This document shows positions 1 through 8,635 of a DNA stretch of 64,000 bases, in pieces. Each line of letters starts with the position of its first letter. Positions within the stretch are counted from its first letter, which is position 1. The stretch spans positions 1 through 64,000 of the forward strand of contig JAZSQZ010000101.1 in NCBI GenBank assembly GCA_045538175.1, given 5' to 3'. The translations under genes were made by a program, and so were the position numbers. Source of the DNA: JAZSQZ01 sp045538175. Lineage in GTDB: Bacteria > Bacillota > Clostridia > Christensenellales > UBA1242. The notes beneath the pieces are model-generated. The model worked only from the letters and a program-made list of their open reading frames with translations. It was not told where the DNA came from and did not search any database.

Positions 1-204
1 TAAAGAGATTTGAAAATTGTTTTATTTTTGAAAAATAAAATTTTCTAAAAATTAAAATAAGAATTTGAAATAGTTTTAAAAACAAAATGCACATTTTTTC
101 TAGATAGAAAAGAGAACTCACAATAAAAAAAAGATTTTTATGATTGCATACTTGAAAATTAGATTAAGCAATTTTAATTTTAGATATATGTTCAAAAGAT
201 TTTA

Positions 205-224
205 TGTTATACTGAAACTAGGAG
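205..224 (+). promoter_or_regulatory. Extended -10 promoter and ribosome binding site of the HEPN-like gene
   Basis: The sequence shows TGT followed directly by TATACT (208-213), an extended -10 element, and then AGGAG at 220-224, twelve bases before the ATG at 237. No convincing -35 is visible. The rest of positions 1-204 is very AT-rich and holds no gene I can support. Confidence 0.5.
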
Positions 225-236
225 AATGTAAGATCT

Positions 237-701
237 ATGTTAACTCACATTAGGATGTTTATAACAGGGAATAATTTTTTTGAAAGTGCAGACTATTGCA
301 TGAATGCTAAAGATAGTTTTTTAAAAGGTTTTGATACTCCAGTAATTGTTAATTATGCCTTTGCTTGTGAAGTTTATTTAAAAGCTTTATTATTTTTTTT
401 ACAAACTTCTAAAAAACTTAATACGCACAAATTATTTGATTTATATAAAAATTTGCCGGAAGCCCAACAAAAAAACATAGCCATTCAAATGTATAATCAA
501 AATGTTTTGTTGAAAGATGGTTTAGGTAGAAGTCAACTTGAAAATATTTCTGAAGCTTTTGTAAAATGGAGATATTCTTATGAATATTCCACTTTGCATA
601 TTGATACAAGTTATTTACAGGCTTTTTGTAAAGTGTTGAGAGAAGAATGTAGTAAAACTTTTTTTAATTCAACATGGGATGATGTTAAAGGAAAGATTTA
701 A
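237..701 (+). CDS. HEPN-like domain protein
   Basis: The protein has 154 residues. Its helical N-terminal half has a hydrophobic-charged pattern around AFACEVYLKALLFFL (about residues 41-55), followed by a HKLFDLYKNL segment, which resembles HEPN-type nucleic-acid-associated proteins. Such proteins are often RNases or partners in toxin-antitoxin and defence loci. A clear catalytic R-x4-6-H motif is not certain, although a WRYSYE segment is present near residue 111. It lies alone at the left edge of the defence island, with its own promoter and a strong terminator immediately downstream. The family assignment is by pattern only, and a catalytic role is inference. Confidence 0.5.
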   Translation: MLTHIRMFITGNNFFESADYCMNAKDSFLKGFDTPVIVNYAFACEVYLKALLFFLQTSKKLNTHKLFDLYKNLPEAQQKNIAIQMYNQNVLLKDGLGRSQLENISEAFVKWRYSYEYSTLHIDTSYLQAFCKVLREECSKTFFNSTWDDVKGKI

Positions 702-708
702 AATTAAA

Positions 709-736
709 ACCGGTAAAAATATTTGCCGGTTTTTTT
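709..736 (+). terminator. Intrinsic terminator after the HEPN-like gene
   Basis: ACCGGTAAA (709-717) pairs with TTTGCCGGT (722-730) across a four-base loop and is followed by a run of T. It begins eight bases after the stop codon. Confidence 0.85.
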
Positions 737-808
737 ATTTAATAATTATAGATAATTTATATAATTGTGATATAATGTAGCTTGTAAAAGACTATTTAGG
801 AGAACATA

Positions 809-1213
809 ATGGCAAACATTAGAAAAGAACAAGAAAGAGAAGAATTACATAAAGCAATTTGGAATATTGCAAATGACTTAAGAGGCTCAGTTGATGGTTG
901 GGATTTTAAGCAATATGTTTTAGGCATTATGTTTTATAGATATATTTCTGAAAATATTACTAATTACATTAATGTTGGTGAACACGAAGTAGGCAACCTT
1001 GATTTTGATTATGCAAAATTAAGTGATGCAGAAGCAGAAGAAGCAAGAACTGACATGGTTAAAACAAAGGGCTTCTTTATTCTTCCAAGCCAACTTTTTT
1101 GCAATGTAAGAAAGAATGCTCATAACAATAAAGACTTAAACAATTCTTCGAAAGATTTTTTGGAATTGGATGATAGAAAAAAGATAGGGGGAACCCTATC
1201 TTTTTTAATATAA
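809..1213 (+). pseudogene. hsdM: Truncated type I restriction methylase (HsdM N-terminal domain only)
   Basis: Residues 1 to about 110 match the helical N-terminal domain of HsdM, the modification subunit of type I restriction systems. The recognisable stretch is DLRGSVDGWDFKQYVLGIMF, then the conserved FILPSQLF segment. HsdM is normally around 500 residues with an N6-adenine methyltransferase core (NPPF/Y motif), and that core is absent here. After residue 110 the reading frame runs into about 24 unrelated residues, and the last codons are the terminator hairpin itself. The gene keeps an extended -10 (TGA TATAAT, 768-776) and a good AGGAG site, so a short protein could still be made. There is no hsdS or hsdR nearby. 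It reads as the scar of a deletion that removed most of a type I system. Confidence 0.8.
1183..1206 (+). terminator. Intrinsic terminator inside the hsdM remnant frame
   Basis: GATAGGG (1183-1189) and CCCTATC (1194-1200) form a perfect seven-base stem with loop GGAA and a T6 tail. The truncated hsdM frame reads through it and stops a few bases later, so the end of that ORF is not a natural protein end. Positions 1214-1336 contain no ORF I can support. Confidence 0.85.
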
Positions 1214-1336
1214 AAAATCTATTTAAACTGCAATATGAAGAACTAAAACACCAACGAGAAGAACGAAGAAAATGTAGAAAAAAAAAGATTTTGAGGTGTA
1301 ATATTTTGTCGAATGTATGGAAATTGTACCAAAATA

Positions 1337-1358
1337 TGCTATAATCTGGAGTGAGGAG
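1337..1358 (+). promoter_or_regulatory. Extended -10 promoter and Shine-Dalgarno that fix the gajA start
   Basis: TGC followed by TATAAT (1340-1345) is an extended -10. GAGGAG (1353-1358) lies nine bases before the ATG at 1368. A transcript starting near 1352 could not contain the in-frame ATG at 1317, so 1368 is the better start. Confidence 0.65.
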
Positions 1359-1367
1359 TATCAAGAT

Positions 1368-3380
1368 ATGCATATTAGTAATATTAGAATCAATAATTTT
1401 CGAAACTTTAATGAATTAGATGTAAAATTTCATGAGGGACTTAATGTTATTGTTGGACCAAATAATGTTGGAAAATCTAATTTAATTACTGCAATAAATT
1501 TTTTATCACAAGACCCAAATGTGTCTGCAACGGTTGATGATTTTAATAAATATTTATTATTAAATCATGTTGAAGACATAAAGTCGGTTCCTCCAATTAT
1601 TGAAATAGAATATACCTTTGAGCATGATTTAAGTCTTCAAGAGGAAGATTCAGCATTTTCTAAATTATCAAATATTTTAGTTTTTGACCCAATAACAGGA
1701 AATATTGAGAGTAATGAAGATAAGTCAATTGCTCACTTAGTTGCAAAAGTAATATTGAGATATGTATATGATTACAAAGAAATTGATACTTATTTAAATG
1801 AAATGGCTAATGTTGATGATTTTAAGGGTGTTTACGAGGTTTTATGTAAATTACAAAGAAATTTTAAATGGAATTTTTATAACACAACAAATGATGAAGT
1901 TATAGAAAAGAAAATTATTAATAATATATTTGAAATTGATGAAATCTCTGCAACGAGAACTATTGAAAGAATCACAGAACATTCAAAAAAATATGTAAAT
2001 GACAAAATTAAAGATAAGGCTATAGATACTTTCGCTATAAAACAAAACATAACTAACGTAATACAAGAAAAATTAGTTGATGTAAAGGATGAGATAAATA
2101 AAGATATTGATGAAGACCAAAAACAAATAGGTATATCCAATGGAAAAAATAAATTTGTATCAACTTTCGTATTTGATGGGGAATTATCAGACAGTTTTAA
2201 ATATGAATTGGAAGACGATACTTTTGGATTTCCGCTGCCGCTAAATTATAATGGATTGGGTTATAATAACCTTATTTATATGAGAAACTTGTTAAAACAA
2301 AAAAGGAATAATGATTATAATATAATTTTAATTGAAGAGCCTGAAGCTCACTTACATCCAAATATGCAATATAAGCTATTGGCATATATTGAGAATTTGC
2401 AGGAACAAGAAAATAACGATATAAAAATTAAAAATCAAATTTTCGTTACCACTCACTCTCCTAATATTACAGCAACTTTATCAACAAACAATATAATATT
2501 ATTGTCTATTAATAGAAACAATTCTATTCCTACAAATAAAGCAGTTGTACTTTCTAATAACTTTAACTATAACATTGTCAAATCTTTATTCGACAATCCA
2601 GCAGATGATGAGGTAGAAAGGTCTGGGTTGTTAATACAAGCCCAAGAACATTTGTCCAAATTTTTAGATGTAACACGAAGTGATATTTTATTTTCAGAAA
2701 AGATAATTTTAGTTGAAGGTATAGCAGAAAAACTATTAATTCCTAAATATTTTAAAGATTTAGTTAAAGAGCATGTTTCTATTATAGAATTGGGAGGAAT
2801 TAATTTTAATTATTTTTTACCGCTTGCTTTTAATACTTACAAAAAAATATTGTGCATTACGGATAAAGACATTGAAATTATAGAGGAAGATGATAATGGT
2901 TTAACTTTAAACATTGAAGATTATCATAAAGAAACAAATAAAATAAACAAAATGTTTTCTTTATTAGCAAATCAGATTAAAGTTTGTCAACAGAGTAAAT
3001 TTGGTTCTACATTTGAGAAAGAGATTTTTATTGAGAACTACGAAAATGGATTTGAAATATTAATGACAATGGTATTGTCTAGCAATTTCTGTGAGTTAAT
3101 AAAACATAAAAGTTTCAATTATTGGAATGAAAATTATTTGAAATATATTACTAATGGAAATCAAAGAAAATTTATAGGAGATTTGATTACAAAATATAAA
3201 GTATTGTACGATAGTAATGATACGAACAAAGAACTAATAGAAAGAATGTTTTTTACTAATTTATTTTATCACTATGTAAGAAATAAAAAAGGTGATTTTG
3301 CATTAGAATTATTTGAACATATAGACAATATAAAAATTCCTTCATATATTGAGGAGGGTGTTAAATGGCTGAATTCATAG
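1368..3380 (+). CDS. gajA: GajA-like ATPase-TOPRIM nuclease (Gabija anti-phage system, OLD family)
   Basis: The protein has 670 residues from ATG 1368. It starts with an ABC/SMC-like ATPase half: Walker A GPNNVGKS at residues 30-37, a Walker B-type ILIEEPEAHLHP near 317-328, and a TTHSP switch near 360. The C-terminal half is a TOPRIM nuclease, with LVEG near residue 448 (metal-binding Glu), a GG turn near 470 and ITDKD near 498-502 (DxD acidic pair). OLD-family proteins of this layout next to a UvrD-like helicase are the Gabija system, which degrades or nicks invading DNA when nucleotide pools fall. The gene overlaps the helicase by 16 bases, implying translational coupling. Known GajA proteins are nearer 580 residues. 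The extra length lies partly in a C-terminal tail of about 170 residues after the TOPRIM. Confidence 0.8.
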   Translation: MHISNIRINNFRNFNELDVKFHEGLNVIVGPNNVGKSNLITAINFLSQDPNVSATVDDFNKYLLLNHVEDIKSVPPIIEIEYTFEHDLSLQEEDSAFSKLSNILVFDPITGNIESNEDKSIAHLVAKVILRYVYDYKEIDTYLNEMANVDDFKGVYEVLCKLQRNFKWNFYNTTNDEVIEKKIINNIFEIDEISATRTIERITEHSKKYVNDKIKDKAIDTFAIKQNITNVIQEKLVDVKDEINKDIDEDQKQIGISNGKNKFVSTFVFDGELSDSFKYELEDDTFGFPLPLNYNGLGYNNLIYMRNLLKQKRNNDYNIILIEEPEAHLHPNMQYKLLAYIENLQEQENNDIKIKNQIFVTTHSPNITATLSTNNIILLSINRNNSIPTNKAVVLSNNFNYNIVKSLFDNPADDEVERSGLLIQAQEHLSKFLDVTRSDILFSEKIILVEGIAEKLLIPKYFKDLVKEHVSIIELGGINFNYFLPLAFNTYKKILCITDKDIEIIEEDDNGLTLNIEDYHKETNKINKMFSLLANQIKVCQQSKFGSTFEKEIFIENYENGFEILMTMVLSSNFCELIKHKSFNYWNENYLKYITNGNQRKFIGDLITKYKVLYDSNDTNKELIERMFFTNLFYHYVRNKKGDFALELFEHIDNIKIPSYIEEGVKWLNS

Positions 3381-5287
3381 AATCTTCTCAACTAATAAAA
3401 ATATATCAAGATAATTTTAACTTCAAAGTATATGCAGGACCCGGGGCTGGGAAAACTTACTTTTTAGTTCAAAATATTAAAGATGTAATAAAAAATAGTA
3501 AGAAATTAAAAGATAATCAAATTAGGAAAATTCTTTGTATTACTTATACAAATGCTGCTGTTGATGAGATTAAAAATAGACTAGGTCATTATAATGATTA
3601 TGTTGTTGTGAGAACAATTCACTCTTTCTTGTATGAATATGTTATAAAACCATATCAGCAACAATTGAAGATTATTATCAACCAAACTTTCCATACTAAC
3701 ATTAGCAGTAAAACAAAAATGTATCCGAGATTAGAAGGATTTGGATTATTATCTAAATTAAAAGTATCAGATTTTATTGGTGTTTTGAAAGAAAAGTATC
3801 AAATCCTTATGGCTAACGAACTAACTAAAAAGAAAATTAGTGAATGTGTTTTAGATATAACAAGCATTAATAAATATCCTTTTAATGAAAAGGGATTACC
3901 TTTCATAAAAGAAGTAACTGGATTAGGTCATGACGATTTGTTAAAACTAAAAACGGCCCTTTGGGAAGAAGAAGGCGTTTTAGATTTTGATGAAATTTTA
4001 TATTTTAGTTATATTTTATTAAACAAATATGATTTTATATCTTATGATATTCAATACTTATTTCCCTATATTTTAATGGATGAATATCAAGATACAAATC
4101 CAATTCAAAATAAAATATTAGAATTGTTGTGTGATAAAAAAATCACCATTGGAGTAGTTGGTGATATAGCTCAATCTATTTATGGATTTATTAATTCTAC
4201 ATATAGAGAATTTGAACATTTTAAACCGAAAGTGAAAGATTTTAAAACTTTTGTAATTGATGGCAATAGACGTTCTAATCAAAATATAATTCATTTTCTT
4301 AATTATATAAGAAGTGCAGATAAAAAATTAGATGAACAAAAATGTTTAGTTAATCAAAATGCTTCAAAAGTCAAATTTGTTTTATGTGAGTATGAAGATG
4401 TTGATATTTTGGCCAAATTAAATAATGATAATATAAGAGTTTTGTGTAGAAGATGGACAGATGCCTTTGAATATATAACAAATATTAAAGATGAACAAAG
4501 AAAAGCATTAAAACAAGTACATAATTATTATAGGTATTCTATTGATATTGATTTAACAAGGGAATTTAATAGTGCTAATATTGATTGGATAAACAATGTA
4601 AAGATAATTATTTCTATTTATAATGCAATCAAATTGGGAAATTTTGGTGGTATCTTAAATCAAATTAAACAAATTTTTGATGTTAATATTTTGAATAATA
4701 ACCAAAGAGTTAACGGAAAAGAATTGCTTGAGATAATAAATTTTATAAATTTATTTAAAACATTTGATGATAATATGGAATATTTTGATATCATTCATGC
4801 TATAAATAATTTTATAGAAGGAACATTTTTGAAAAGTTACGAAAAGTTAGAATTGATAGATAAAGACAATGATTTATATCGTGAAAAATTTCATCCATAC
4901 TTAAATAAACTAGAATTAAAAACATTAAAAATAATGTATGAAGAAGTATTTACTGAAGATAGTAAATATTTAACAATTCATAAAACAAAAGGCAAAGAAT
5001 ATGATAGTGTTTTGGTAAATCTTGTGCCAATGGGTGAAGAAAAGAAATGGGGAGATGTTCTTAATGCTCTTGCAACACCAATCATATTTCATGAAAAAAT
5101 AAATGATGAAATAACGGAGTTTATTAGGATAGCTTATGTTGCTTTTAGTCGAGCAAGGAACGACTTGTATATACACTTAAAAAATACAAAAGAAGATATT
5201 CAACCTTTGTTGGAAAAACTAGAAAAATATTGTAAGAAAAAAAACATTCAGGAACCATTTTACGAAATTATTGATTTAAATGATTAA
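3365..5287 (+). CDS. gajB: GajB-like UvrD/PcrA-type superfamily 1 helicase (Gabija)
   Basis: The protein has 640 residues and a full set of SF1A helicase motifs: Walker A AGPGAGKT (24-31), motif Ia ITYTNAAVDEI, motif II MDEYQDTNPIQ, motif III GVVGDIAQSIYGF, NRRSNQNI, motif V TIHKTKGKEYDSV and motif VI IAYVAFSRARNDLYI. In Gabija, GajB partners GajA and supplies DNA-stimulated ATPase activity. It is longer than the roughly 500-residue reference GajB. The most divergent part lies between motifs IV and V (about residues 350-520). Its start lies inside the end of gajA, and a terminator follows the stop at 5287, so the pair is a closed two-gene operon. A general repair helicase is the alternative, made unlikely by the tight pairing with an OLD protein. 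Confidence 0.8.
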   Translation: MAEFIESSQLIKIYQDNFNFKVYAGPGAGKTYFLVQNIKDVIKNSKKLKDNQIRKILCITYTNAAVDEIKNRLGHYNDYVVVRTIHSFLYEYVIKPYQQQLKIIINQTFHTNISSKTKMYPRLEGFGLLSKLKVSDFIGVLKEKYQILMANELTKKKISECVLDITSINKYPFNEKGLPFIKEVTGLGHDDLLKLKTALWEEEGVLDFDEILYFSYILLNKYDFISYDIQYLFPYILMDEYQDTNPIQNKILELLCDKKITIGVVGDIAQSIYGFINSTYREFEHFKPKVKDFKTFVIDGNRRSNQNIIHFLNYIRSADKKLDEQKCLVNQNASKVKFVLCEYEDVDILAKLNNDNIRVLCRRWTDAFEYITNIKDEQRKALKQVHNYYRYSIDIDLTREFNSANIDWINNVKIIISIYNAIKLGNFGGILNQIKQIFDVNILNNNQRVNGKELLEIINFINLFKTFDDNMEYFDIIHAINNFIEGTFLKSYEKLELIDKDNDLYREKFHPYLNKLELKTLKIMYEEVFTEDSKYLTIHKTKGKEYDSVLVNLVPMGEEKKWGDVLNALATPIIFHEKINDEITEFIRIAYVAFSRARNDLYIHLKNTKEDIQPLLEKLEKYCKKKNIQEPFYEIIDLND

Positions 5288-5318
5288 TTTCTAGAGTATT
5301 GTTTTACTGAATTATTTA

Positions 5319-5344
5319 AAGACTGGTTAATTTCAGTCTTTTTT
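5319..5344 (+). terminator. Terminator of the Gabija operon
   Basis: AAGACTG (5319-5325) pairs with CAGTCTT (5334-5340), followed by a T-run, about 30 bases after the gajB stop. Confidence 0.8.
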
Positions 5345-5401
5345 CTTGTAAAAATTATTAAAATCTATAACTTTAATATTGTACTACCAAATTGGAGGTA
5401 A

Positions 5402-5485
5402 GTGGTGGTTAGTTGGTTTTCAAAGGGTTTAGATGGATGGTTTGCAATATTGTTAAAGAGTATCTATACAGTACCTCTAAAATAA
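5402..5485 (+). CDS. Possible 27-residue hydrophobic peptide, or a gene fragment
   Basis: A strong GGAGG (5394-5398) precedes GTG codons at 5402 and 5405. The frame encodes a short aromatic and hydrophobic peptide rich in W, F, L and I, ending in VPLK. Nothing of this size was recognised. It could be a small membrane-active peptide, or the first part of a frameshifted gene continued by the overlapping frame at 5437-5568. Confidence 0.25.
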   Translation: MVVSWFSKGLDGWFAILLKSIYTVPLK

Positions 5486-5568
5486 GTGCAGAAAGTGACT
5501 TTTACAGCCACTTCATAAAGAACTCAGACACCCACGCAAGTGAAATTTTGAATAAAATATTTGAATAA
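5437..5568 (+). other. Overlapping 43-codon open frame, possible pseudogene remnant
   Basis: In the frame offset by one from the 27-residue peptide, ATG 5437 opens 43 codons with a plausible mixed composition, ending in NKIFE. It lacks its own ribosome binding site. A single frameshift would join it to the GTG-started peptide into one protein of about 55 residues, so the pair may be a decayed small gene. I see nothing else between 5345 and 5605. Confidence 0.2.
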
Positions 5569-5605
5569 GCATCACTTTTTAAAAAGTATGTGTTATAATA
5601 CAAAC

Positions 5606-6340
5606 ATGAAAGAAAACAAGATTGGAATTTTAAGCTGCGGTTCAATATCTATAGTAACATTGATTTTATCAATCACATTCTCATTAATAGGTTGTAATTG
5701 GTCAATGAATTTTTGCTTTGCTATTATGGGAAGTGCTTTTTTATCTTTTATAATATGTCTCATCAATTACATGGTTTTGCGTAAAAAAATGATTGAGGAT
5801 TTAGTAAATGATATATACAAGTTTAACAATGATTCTTTTGCGCAATTTAGCTATGCAAATAATAAATCAGAGTTAGATAATTTATCGTTAGTAGTCGGTG
5901 TTGCTTGCTCTCATTTAAATCACTTGATATTTTTGGCATATAATATAAAAACTGGTTTATTTAAATTTGAAAAAAGAAAAAAAGAGATTCTTGATAAAAT
6001 AATTAATAATTTAGAAATAGAAATACAATTTAAATTTAACAATATTGGACAGTATATATTAAAACGACCTAAGAAGGCTGAACAAAGGAAAATTTATTTA
6101 AATAAAATTATTCGAAAACTACTTGATGACCAAACGTCTTATAAACTAGCATTCAAACTCGCAAAACTTATAAAAACCGAAACTAAGGATGTCGAAGAAA
6201 CATTTGAGATGTCACAAAAAGAATTTGAGGTTTGTGTTTGTGATTTAATTGAAAAAGAAATCAAAGTTATGCAATTTAAAGATGATTTAAAAATTAAGAA
6301 AAAAACAAATCAAAAAAGCAAAAAAGACGCCGTAAAATAG
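5606..6340 (+). CDS. Two-helix membrane protein with a long charged cytosolic tail, unknown function
   Basis: The protein has 244 residues. Two hydrophobic segments lie at about residues 8-28 and 33-52, followed by a basic, helical, lysine-rich domain of about 190 residues ending in a KKK/KSK tail. No known catalytic motif was found. The start is set by TGT-TATAAT (5591-5599) exactly six bases before ATG 5606 and by the lack of a Shine-Dalgarno, so the mRNA is probably leaderless. The TTG at 5561 would lie upstream of the transcript. It sits alone between two OLD-type defence loci, so a role as a membrane effector is conceivable but unproven. Confidence 0.6.
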   Translation: MKENKIGILSCGSISIVTLILSITFSLIGCNWSMNFCFAIMGSAFLSFIICLINYMVLRKKMIEDLVNDIYKFNNDSFAQFSYANNKSELDNLSLVVGVACSHLNHLIFLAYNIKTGLFKFEKRKKEILDKIINNLEIEIQFKFNNIGQYILKRPKKAEQRKIYLNKIIRKLLDDQTSYKLAFKLAKLIKTETKDVEETFEMSQKEFEVCVCDLIEKEIKVMQFKDDLKIKKKTNQKSKKDAVK

Positions 6341-6349
6341 CGTCTTTTT
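6321..6349 (+). terminator. Terminator overlapping the end of the membrane-protein gene
   Basis: AAAAAGACGC (6321-6330) pairs with GCGTCTTTTT (6340-6349). The stop codon lies in the loop and 3' arm region. Confidence 0.85.
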
Positions 6350-6499
6350 ATGTGGATTGGTGTATCTAAAAGAATTTAAGCCTTCACCTATCTCTTAGGA
6401 GGATGTGTTATATCTTATATATTTTTTAAATTTGCTGAATTGCAAACAAGTAAATTTTTGTTTTAAGTGTGATATAGTATAATGGGAAGTGTTGAAATT

Positions 6500-6602
6500 A
6501 TAAAAAAAGAGACCCGGTTCAACTGGGTCCCAAATGGCGGGAAGACCGTTATCCAATCCTAACACCAAAATCTATATTGGTGCTGGGTGGATTGTGCTGA
6601 AA
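6500..6602 (-). ncRNA. Structured 3' region or small RNA ending in an intrinsic terminator
   Basis: On the minus strand, a stem formed by AATCC (6555-6559) with GGATT (6589-6593) encloses CACCAA (6563-6568) with TTGGTG (6577-6582). It is followed by a terminator hairpin, GACCC/GGGTC (6511-6529), with a long T tract (A-run 6502-6508 on the plus strand). This could simply be the 3' untranslated region and terminator of the OLD gene that ends at 6606. The extra nested helix and lack of coding potential suggest a processed or independent RNA. A plus-strand TATAAT at 6478-6483 also points into this element. Confidence 0.4.
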
Positions 6603-6605
6603 ATA

Positions 6606-8525
6606 TTATTCAGAAATGATAGAATTTAATTCTTTCATTTTTTCAAACCATAGTTTTACTTCTTCATAAACTCCCATATTAACCAATAAATCCTTGGTTA
6701 CTCCTCGCATTATTGTTTTATTTAAATATGCTTTGAGAGCTTTTTCTGGATTTTTATCTAATTTAATTCCTGCTAAAGGAGATGTTGTGGTTTGAATGTT
6801 TAATATGTGGTTTACCAAATCAAAGTCCATATCTGTATATTTATCATAAATGTCTGACAAATCAATTCCAAAGGCACATTCAATTAATGCTGGTGGAATA
6901 TAATATTCAATTTCTTTTCTTTGAGTGGTTAATCCAAACCATTTTTCATTTTTACCATTAACATTATTATCCAGAAAATCTTTATATTCTTGTAAATCTC
7001 CATCATACAGATGGAATTGCTTAACAGGTAAATTTTTATAAAAATCTTTCTCTATGCTATTTAAAAGATTTGAACCTTTAAGTGCAATAATATCAACATT
7101 CTTGTCAGATAGGTCGAAAATGTTTTTTAATTCTTGTATTTTATTCAAATTTTGCAAAAAATATTTATCGCTATCACCTTCAACAAAAACAACAAAACCA
7201 TAATTAGGGTTTGGTAAGAGACCCATTTCATTTTGTATTTTTTCTATTTCTAACTCGCCATTAATTTCAATAATATTGTCATTTTCATCTTCTGTTAAAT
7301 AAATCACTTCTTCTTCAGTAGCATAAGCTAAGTAGTTTGGTGTATGTGTTGTTATTAAAATCTTATATTTGTTCAGTTCATCAATATTTGTAGGGACTTC
7401 TTCTCCATTTTCATAAGAGTGCTTGTTTGACATTGCATATAACTCAGAGATGAATTTTAATTGTAGTTTAGGGTGCAAAGCTGTTTCAGGTTCTTCTATG
7501 GCATAAATTATATTCTTCTTGTTGTTAATATGCGATTTTTTTTGTGCATCGACCATTAAATAACTAAGCAACAATAATCTTCTAATTCCACTTCCTTTCT
7601 TATTTATTGGTATATCGTTGGCATCATTGATGTCATTTGAAATGGCTTTAGACCAGTTGGTTGAAATACTTGCTTTTAAAGAATTTCCCAATCTAGAACT
7701 GAATTTTTGCATTTGTTCGATTGTTGCTTGATTGACTTCGTTTATATGTGATTCAACGATTAATTCTATTTCTTTTAATTTTTCTTTAATTTCATCGCTA
7801 GATAATACATCTTTAACAGCGATGGCGAGTGGGTTTTGAATTTCATTATCTGATGTGTTGTTTTCTCTATCTGCTTTAAATAGGTAGAAATCTGGCATTG
7901 ATTTTTCTAAATTGGAATAAAATTCCTTATCGTTTAAAATAGAACTTGTGTCAATTTGTTTTCTTTCTTGAATGAAATCAGGATTTTGATTCTTTAAATA
8001 ATCATAAATAGCTAGACGCATTTGTGAATTAATTCTTCTATCTGCGGAACTATCTGGACACAATTGTTCAAGCAATGCTTTTAATTCAGATTGTTTTTTG
8101 GTCAGTATAGAAACATCTATATAATTTGGTAAATAACTATTTAATACGATGCTTGGTTTGATAGTTTTATTTTGACAGTTATATATTTTTGTTATTTCAA
8201 TATTACCATTCTCATTGACTAAATATTCTTCTTGTGGATTTATTTCAAATTGTGAATCTATTATCACTTTTTCATTATTTTCTAATGAGAAAGTGCAAGT
8301 TATTTCAATTGTTAAATCATGATTTTGCAAAGCTTCATGATTTAAATCTTGTATAGAAATCTTGTTTGTTGCATTGTTGCCATTAAAGAAAATATCTAAT
8401 GCTTCAAAAATTGTTGATTTTCCTATATCGTTAATTCCAACAATCATATGAAGATTTTGAGATAAATCTATGTTTATATTTTTATATCTTCTAAAATTTT
8501 TTAATTTCATTCCTACAAGTTTCAT
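6606..8525 (-). CDS. Stand-alone OLD-family ATPase with C-terminal TOPRIM nuclease
   Basis: The protein has 639 residues. Walker A GINDIGKST is at residues 30-38, a Walker B-type AIEEPETALHP is near 338-348, ITTHTPN is near 391, and a TOPRIM begins with FVEGDSDKYFL near 446, with LKGS and a YDGD acidic pair near 508. It is therefore a second OLD-type enzyme, distinct in sequence from the GajA 3 kb away and without an adjacent helicase. Stand-alone OLD nucleases act in phage exclusion. It has its own promoter (TGT-TATAAT, then AAAGGAG eight to nine bases before the ATG), and its transcript probably ends at the terminator near 6511. Its target is unknown. Confidence 0.75.
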   Translation of the reverse strand: MKLVGMKLKNFRRYKNINIDLSQNLHMIVGINDIGKSTIFEALDIFFNGNNATNKISIQDLNHEALQNHDLTIEITCTFSLENNEKVIIDSQFEINPQEEYLVNENGNIEITKIYNCQNKTIKPSIVLNSYLPNYIDVSILTKKQSELKALLEQLCPDSSADRRINSQMRLAIYDYLKNQNPDFIQERKQIDTSSILNDKEFYSNLEKSMPDFYLFKADRENNTSDNEIQNPLAIAVKDVLSSDEIKEKLKEIELIVESHINEVNQATIEQMQKFSSRLGNSLKASISTNWSKAISNDINDANDIPINKKGSGIRRLLLLSYLMVDAQKKSHINNKKNIIYAIEEPETALHPKLQLKFISELYAMSNKHSYENGEEVPTNIDELNKYKILITTHTPNYLAYATEEEVIYLTEDENDNIIEINGELEIEKIQNEMGLLPNPNYGFVVFVEGDSDKYFLQNLNKIQELKNIFDLSDKNVDIIALKGSNLLNSIEKDFYKNLPVKQFHLYDGDLQEYKDFLDNNVNGKNEKWFGLTTQRKEIEYYIPPALIECAFGIDLSDIYDKYTDMDFDLVNHILNIQTTTSPLAGIKLDKNPEKALKAYLNKTIMRGVTKDLLVNMGVYEEVKLWFEKMKELNSIISE

Positions 8526-8595
8526 TTGTTTTCTCCTTTCTTTTTTTAATTATAACACATAAAAACAAAAACTTAATCTTTTCGACAATATTTGC

Positions 8596-8624
8596 AAAAA
8601 AAGAGAAGAAGTTTTTTAACTTCT
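8596..8624 (-). terminator. Terminator after the 79-residue ORF
   Basis: On the minus strand, AGAAGTT (8618-8624) and AACTTCT (8607-8613) form a stem followed by a T-rich run. It separates the small upstream gene from the OLD gene. Confidence 0.7.
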
Positions 8625-8635
8625 TTTCGAGAGTT

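Noticed and set aside
1317..1367. Longer N-terminus of the GajA-like protein from ATG 1317
   Set aside because: It would cover the TATAAT at 1340-1345 and the GAGGAG at 1353-1358. The OLD-type ATPase domain begins right at Met 1368.
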